From NCBI GenBank assembly GCA_945878965.1, contig CAMCUJ010000032.1, positions 1 to 9,820 on the forward strand: a stretch of DNA of 9,820 bases, read 5' to 3'. The stretch's first letter is position 1. Each line of letters starts with the position of its first letter. Position numbers and translations under genes: made by a program. Positions 6,668-9,820 of this stretch are shown piece by piece. The notes below the pieces were generated by a model, which saw only the letters and a program-made list of their open reading frames with translations, did no database searches and was not told where the DNA came from. Origin of the DNA: an uncultured Clostridia bacterium (GTDB lineage Bacteria; Bacillota; Clostridia; Monoglobales; Monoglobaceae).

Positions 6668-7696
6668 ATGAAAAAGCTTATGAAATATAAAAAGCGGTCG
6701 GTAACTATGACGGTTATTATTTGTCTTGTTGCTGTGATAGTTTTTTACAGCGGTTATAGTATATACTCTGATGTATACGGGAAGTTTGATGAGGAAAGAG
6801 ATGTGTATATAACGATTCCGGCAGGAAGCGGTATAACATCAATTGCGGATATTCTTCATAAAGAGGGGATTATAAAATTCACTAATATTTTCAGACTGAT
6901 TGCAAAACAGGATGAGGACAGCATATATCAGCAGGGAAATCACATAGTAAATACCAATATGAGCTATAAGGAAATTTTAGAGCGTCTGCAGGAGCCGCCG
7001 ATTAGCAATAATGACCTTATAAAGCTTACAATTCCGGAGGGGTTTGAGCTTAGACAAATTGCGGATTTAGTTGAGGAAAAGGGAATAGCAAGCCGTGAAG
7101 AATTCTTAAAGGAAGCTGATAAAGGCAGATTTGATTATGATTTTTTAAGGAATATTAAGAGAAATGAATACAGGCTTGAGGGCTATTTATTTCCGGCAAC
7201 CTATGAAATATATAAGGGAGAGAGCGTACACAGCGTTATAGATAAGATGCTGAAAAAGTTTTCGGAAACTGTTATTCCGCTTTATTCTGAGTCGGGAACC
7301 GAGAAAACGCTTGATGAAATAGTTATAATGGCGTCAATAGTTGAGAGAGAAGCGGCAAATGATAGTGAAAGAGCAAGGGTTGCCTCTGTATTTTACAACA
7401 GAATTAAAAAGGATATGACTTTAAGCTCATGTGCAACTGTTCAGTACATTCTCAAGGAAAGAAAGGCGATTTTAAGTAATTCTGATGTAAAGATAGAGTC
7501 TGAGTATAATACTTATATTCATAAAGGACTTCCAAAGGGTCCTATAGCGTCACCGGGTGAGAAGTCGGTTATTTCGGCACTTTATCCGGAGAATACAGAG
7601 TATTTATTCTTTGTATCTGATGGAACGAAAAATGTATTTTCGGTAACCGATGAAGAACATATGAGTAATGTAAGACGAATACAAAGCGGCGGTTGA
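6668..7696 (+). CDS. mltG: endolytic murein transglycosylase MltG
   Basis: MltG cuts nascent glycan strands in the membrane-proximal wall and is thought to set strand length by terminating polymerisation. The 342-residue protein starts with a short basic cytoplasmic tail and one membrane anchor at about residues 12-33. Next comes a small LysM-like part (ITIPAGSGITSIADIL) and the YceG core. Core motifs are LEGYLFPATYEI from 170, ASIVEREA with Glu226 as the likely catalytic acid, FYNRI, LSSCATVQY, and HKGLPKGPIASPG at 285-297. The ribosome site TTAGGAG lies a few bases before the ATG. It is directly followed by trmR, a neighbour pair also seen in Bacillus subtilis (yrrL-yrrM), and then by rodA, whose product makes the strands that MltG cleaves. 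Confidence 0.96.
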   Translation: MKKLMKYKKRSVTMTVIICLVAVIVFYSGYSIYSDVYGKFDEERDVYITIPAGSGITSIADILHKEGIIKFTNIFRLIAKQDEDSIYQQGNHIVNTNMSYKEILERLQEPPISNNDLIKLTIPEGFELRQIADLVEEKGIASREEFLKEADKGRFDYDFLRNIKRNEYRLEGYLFPATYEIYKGESVHSVIDKMLKKFSETVIPLYSESGTEKTLDEIVIMASIVEREAANDSERARVASVFYNRIKKDMTLSSCATVQYILKERKAILSNSDVKIESEYNTYIHKGLPKGPIASPGEKSVISALYPENTEYLFFVSDGTKNVFSVTDEEHMSNVRRIQSGG

Positions 7697-7767
7697 GGTT
7701 AAGCGGCAAGAGGCGTTAGCTATAAAATATGTGTTATTGTCCAAGTAACAGAAATGGAGTTTTAGTT

Positions 7768-8424
7768 TTGAAGGAAGGATTAATTGACGATAATATAAAT
7801 CATGAATATATAATAAGGTATTTAAGGGATAACCTTAAAGAGCAGAGTGGATTGCTTTTAGAGCTTGAGGAATATGCAAGGCTTAATAAAGTTCCGATTT
7901 CACAGCCGGAGAGTATAAGATTTATTGAGGTATTATTAAAGCTATGCGGTGCGGAAAATATTCTTGAAATAGGCTCTGCAATAGGTTATTCCGCAATACG
8001 AATGAGCAGAGCTGTTAACGGGAGGGTTACAACAATAGAGCTTTCACACGATATGGCGGAAATTGCAAGAGAGAACTTTAAAAGGGCAGGACTCGAAGAT
8101 AGGATTACGCTTATTGAGGGCGATGCCTGTGAGGTTTTAAAGGATTTAAGAGGAGAGTATGACGTTATCTTTATGGATGCGGCAAAGAGTAAGTATATGG
8201 AGTTTTTTGAGCATTCGGTAAGGCTTTTAAAAAAGGGCGGACTTCTTATATCGGATAATGTTTTGTATAAGGGAATGACGGCGAGTGATGATCTTTTAAG
8301 ACGGCGTAAAATAACACTTGTAAGGCGTTTAAGACAATATATAAAAATGCTGAGTGAGGATGAGAGGTTTGACACAACGGTAGTTCCGATAGGCGATGGT
8401 GTGGCACTTAGTCGATTTAATTAA
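7768..8424 (+). CDS. trmR: tRNA 5-hydroxyuridine methyltransferase TrmR-like SAM O-methyltransferase (TTG start)
   Basis: This class I SAM methyltransferase of the COMT/CCoAMT-like group is the likely equivalent of B. subtilis TrmR (YrrM), which methylates 5-hydroxyuridine at the tRNA wobble position to 5-methoxyuridine. Motif I is ILEIGSAIGYSAIR (65-78), followed by TIELSH, GDACEVL and VIFMDAAKSKY. Asp137, Asp163 and Asn164 occupy the expected metal-binding positions. I place the start at TTG 7768, giving 218 residues, close to the B. subtilis length. ATGGAG (7754-7759) lies 8 bases upstream. The longer ATG start at 7729 would add 13 Cys-containing residues and has only a distant ribosome site. 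The mltG neighbour supports the TrmR assignment over catechol or caffeoyl-CoA methylation. The U32-peptidase hydroxylase genes that accompany it in Bacillus are not in this window. Confidence 0.88.
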   Translation: MKEGLIDDNINHEYIIRYLRDNLKEQSGLLLELEEYARLNKVPISQPESIRFIEVLLKLCGAENILEIGSAIGYSAIRMSRAVNGRVTTIELSHDMAEIARENFKRAGLEDRITLIEGDACEVLKDLRGEYDVIFMDAAKSKYMEFFEHSVRLLKKGGLLISDNVLYKGMTASDDLLRRRKITLVRRLRQYIKMLSEDERFDTTVVPIGDGVALSRFN

Positions 8425-8466
8425 AATAGGTATGTATGAAATTTAAATCATAATAGGAGCGGAGAA

Positions 8467-9582
8467 ATGGTAGATAAGAATTTAAAGAAGCAGAATGATT
8501 TAAAGAATTTTGATTTTACATTATTCTTTTTAACCATGGCGGCTGCAATTTTTGGAATAGTTATGGTTTCGAGTGCCGCTGAAAATTCCTTTAAATATGT
8601 GCTTGTGCAGACTATATCAATGGCTTTGGGCATTGTCGGAATATTTCTTTTAATGATACTTGATTATGAGTACTTAGCGAAAATATCAAGATACATTTTT
8701 ATTGTTTGTGTTTTATTATTGATTCTTGTATTAATTCCGGGAATAGGCTATAAGGACAACGGAGCAAGAAGCTGGTTCAGATTTGGAAATCTTATAGGCA
8801 TTCAGCCGGCGGAAATTGTAAAGCTTGGCTTTGTTATAACGTTTGCGAAGCATTTATCTATGGTTGAGCATCAGATAAACCGACCACGTAATGTAATAGG
8901 ACTTCTTCTTCATGTGGGAATTATTATAGGACTTATACTTCTTCAGCCGGATTTCGGAACGGCAATGGTTTTTATGTTTATGATAATTTCAATGATGTTT
9001 GTAGCCAAAATAGGCTGGAGATATATATTAAGCGGAGTAGGAGTCGCAGCGTTACTTACACCTATTGCGTGGTTTTTCTTCCTGAAGGATTATCAAAAGA
9101 AGAGGATTATAAATCTGTTCAATCCCGAAAATGATCCGGCGGGTACGGGATATCATGTAATTCAGTCTAAAATTGCGGTAGGTTCGGGGCAGATTACAGG
9201 CAGCGGACTTTATGAAGGTGCAAGTCAGTTTAACAATCTGCTTCCCGAAAGGCATACTGATTTTATATATTCGGTAGTTTGCGAGGAGCTTGGTTTTATA
9301 GGTGCTGTTGCGGTAATGCTTCTGCTTACACTTATAATTTTCAGAATACTTTATATAGGCAAGCATTCAAGGAACAGTCTTGGACGTTATATATGTGTTG
9401 GAATTGCAACAATGTTTGCGTTCCATACATTTGAGAATATAGGTATGTGTATCGGAATTATGCCGGTTACGGGAATACCGCTCCCGTTTTTCAGCTACGG
9501 CGGTTCAGCGATGCTTACCAATCTTCTGGCAATAGGACTGGTGCTTAATGTGAAGTTCCGTTCCAAAGTAATAAACTTTTAG
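8467..9582 (+). CDS. rodA: SEDS-family peptidoglycan glycosyltransferase, RodA type
   Basis: A 371-residue protein with about ten membrane segments after a short polar N-terminus, the standard size for RodA/FtsW/SpoVE. SEDS proteins polymerise lipid II into glycan strands with a partner class B PBP. Conserved blocks are GIQPAEIVKL (111-120, Glu116), LLQPDFGTA (158-166), GSGQITGSGLYEG, LPERHTDFI with the essential Asp265, EELGFIGA, and FENIGMCIGIMPVTGIPLPFFSYGGS up to Ser347. The FENIGM form and the closing LTNLLAIGLVLNV point to RodA (elongation) rather than FtsW. The start has AGGAG (8455-8459) 7 bases upstream and a second GGAG closer. No PBP2 or MreBCD gene is visible, so its partner must be elsewhere. 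No ordinary terminator directly follows the stop. Confidence 0.95.
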   Translation: MVDKNLKKQNDLKNFDFTLFFLTMAAAIFGIVMVSSAAENSFKYVLVQTISMALGIVGIFLLMILDYEYLAKISRYIFIVCVLLLILVLIPGIGYKDNGARSWFRFGNLIGIQPAEIVKLGFVITFAKHLSMVEHQINRPRNVIGLLLHVGIIIGLILLQPDFGTAMVFMFMIISMMFVAKIGWRYILSGVGVAALLTPIAWFFFLKDYQKKRIINLFNPENDPAGTGYHVIQSKIAVGSGQITGSGLYEGASQFNNLLPERHTDFIYSVVCEELGFIGAVAVMLLLTLIIFRILYIGKHSRNSLGRYICVGIATMFAFHTFENIGMCIGIMPVTGIPLPFFSYGGSAMLTNLLAIGLVLNVKFRSKVINF

Positions 9583-9584
9583 TT

Positions 9585-9719
9585 TTTTGCTCGCGGCGGG
9601 CGACAGCGGTCGCATTACCACGGCAACGCTGTTGCTGTAATGAAGTATTCCCGGTCGCTCTTTTGCTCACGGCGGCAATGAGCCGCCGTAATGAAATATT
9701 CCTGGTCGGCTGCGCCGAC
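9585..9719. repeat. GC-rich hairpin block with two diverged copies of a repeat unit
   Basis: This non-coding stretch is much richer in G+C than the genes. TTTTGCTC followed by CGGCGG occurs at 9585-9599 and again at 9661-9675. A second shared element, GTAATGAA(G/A)TATTCC(C/T)GGTCG, lies at 9637-9657 and 9688-9708 (19 of 21 bases identical). Between the two elements each unit carries its own hairpins. In unit 1 these are GCGAC/GTCGC (9600-9613) and CATTAC...GTAATG (9613-9642). In unit 2 it is a perfect 8-bp stem ACGGCGGC/GCCGCCGT (9669-9689). A further stem GTCGGC/GCCGAC spans 9705-9719. This looks like a dispersed intergenic repeat. Confidence 0.65.
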
Positions 9720-9770
9720 AAAACTCAGTGGCAAAGGAAAGCACCAAAACCCACGCTTAAAACTGTAACT

Positions 9771-9820
9771 AAATCAAGATGTCCCCCGCATCTTAGGCGG
9801 CGGGTTCCACTTGATTTTTT
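9771..9820 (+). other. nested hairpin with T-run: terminator, or right end of an IS200/IS605-like element
   Basis: AAATCAAG (9771-9778) pairs with CTTGATTT (9810-9817), and within it CCCGC (9785-9789) pairs with GCGGG (9800-9804). Six T's end the window (9815-9820). The outer stem plus T-run has the form of a rho-independent terminator on the + strand and could end the rodA transcript. The C-rich arm, CTTAGGCGG centre and G-rich arm also resemble the 3' hairpin of IS200/IS605 elements and their omegaRNAs. No tnpA or tnpB lies before it, so an element here would be a non-autonomous relic. The structure is seen; the identity is uncertain. Confidence 0.5.

Noticed and set aside
7986..8375. Minus-strand open frame of 129 residues inside trmR
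   Set aside because: It is opposite conserved methyltransferase motifs; a shadow frame.
9052..9366. Minus-strand open frame inside rodA
   Set aside because: It is antisense to conserved SEDS motifs including the essential Asp; no ribosome site.
9721..9768. Short frame ending LKL-stop as a remnant of a TnpB C-terminus
   Set aside because: Too short and without the TnpB zinc-ribbon or RuvC motifs upstream; not enough to call a gene relic.

Overview
The window looks like chromosomal DNA of a low-GC, Gram-positive Clostridia-type bacterium, probably a gut or fermentative anaerobe. The basis is AT-rich coding sequence, strong AGGAGG-like ribosome sites, an S-layer-homology (SLH) surface protein, a TagA-type wall-glycopolymer transferase and a MltG-TrmR gene pair of the Firmicutes kind. 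All real genes are on the + strand. No rRNA, tRNA, CRISPR array, phage gene or intact transposase gene was seen. The species cannot be named from this sequence.

Left part (1-3510), cell surface. The window opens inside the 3' end of a large secreted protein (LamG-like sandwich plus a C-terminal jelly-roll-like domain, probably sugar-binding). After a perfect 10-bp hairpin comes a 704-residue exported protein with a cohesin-like module, a PSVE/PSVA linker, a helical and a beta module, a second Ser/Thr/Pro linker and three SLH repeats. A good intrinsic terminator closes this unit.

Middle (3511-4549). A GC-rich spacer and an AT-rich stretch lead to a strong extended -10 promoter driving a TagA/WecG-family ManNAc transferase. 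This fits its surroundings, because SLH domains bind wall polysaccharides whose lipid-linked synthesis uses such an enzyme. Two small hairpins without U-tracts follow.

Right part (4550-9582). Six tightly packed genes look like one transcription unit: a DJ-1/PfpI protein, 5-formyltetrahydrofolate cyclo-ligase, a CPBP membrane protease, the endolytic transglycosylase MltG, the tRNA wobble-uridine O-methyltransferase TrmR and the SEDS glycan polymerase RodA. MltG and RodA act at the two ends of peptidoglycan strand metabolism. TrmR is a tRNA gene that keeps its MltG neighbour, as in Bacillus subtilis. Two starts are best placed downstream of the longest possible ones: tagA at 3706 and trmR at 7768 (TTG).

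End (9583-9820). A GC-rich, hairpin-dense non-coding block holds two diverged copies of a repeat unit. It ends in a nested hairpin with a T-run that is either a terminator or the right end of an IS200/IS605-like or MITE-like element. This block is the least explained part of the window. No clear new multi-gene system was found.
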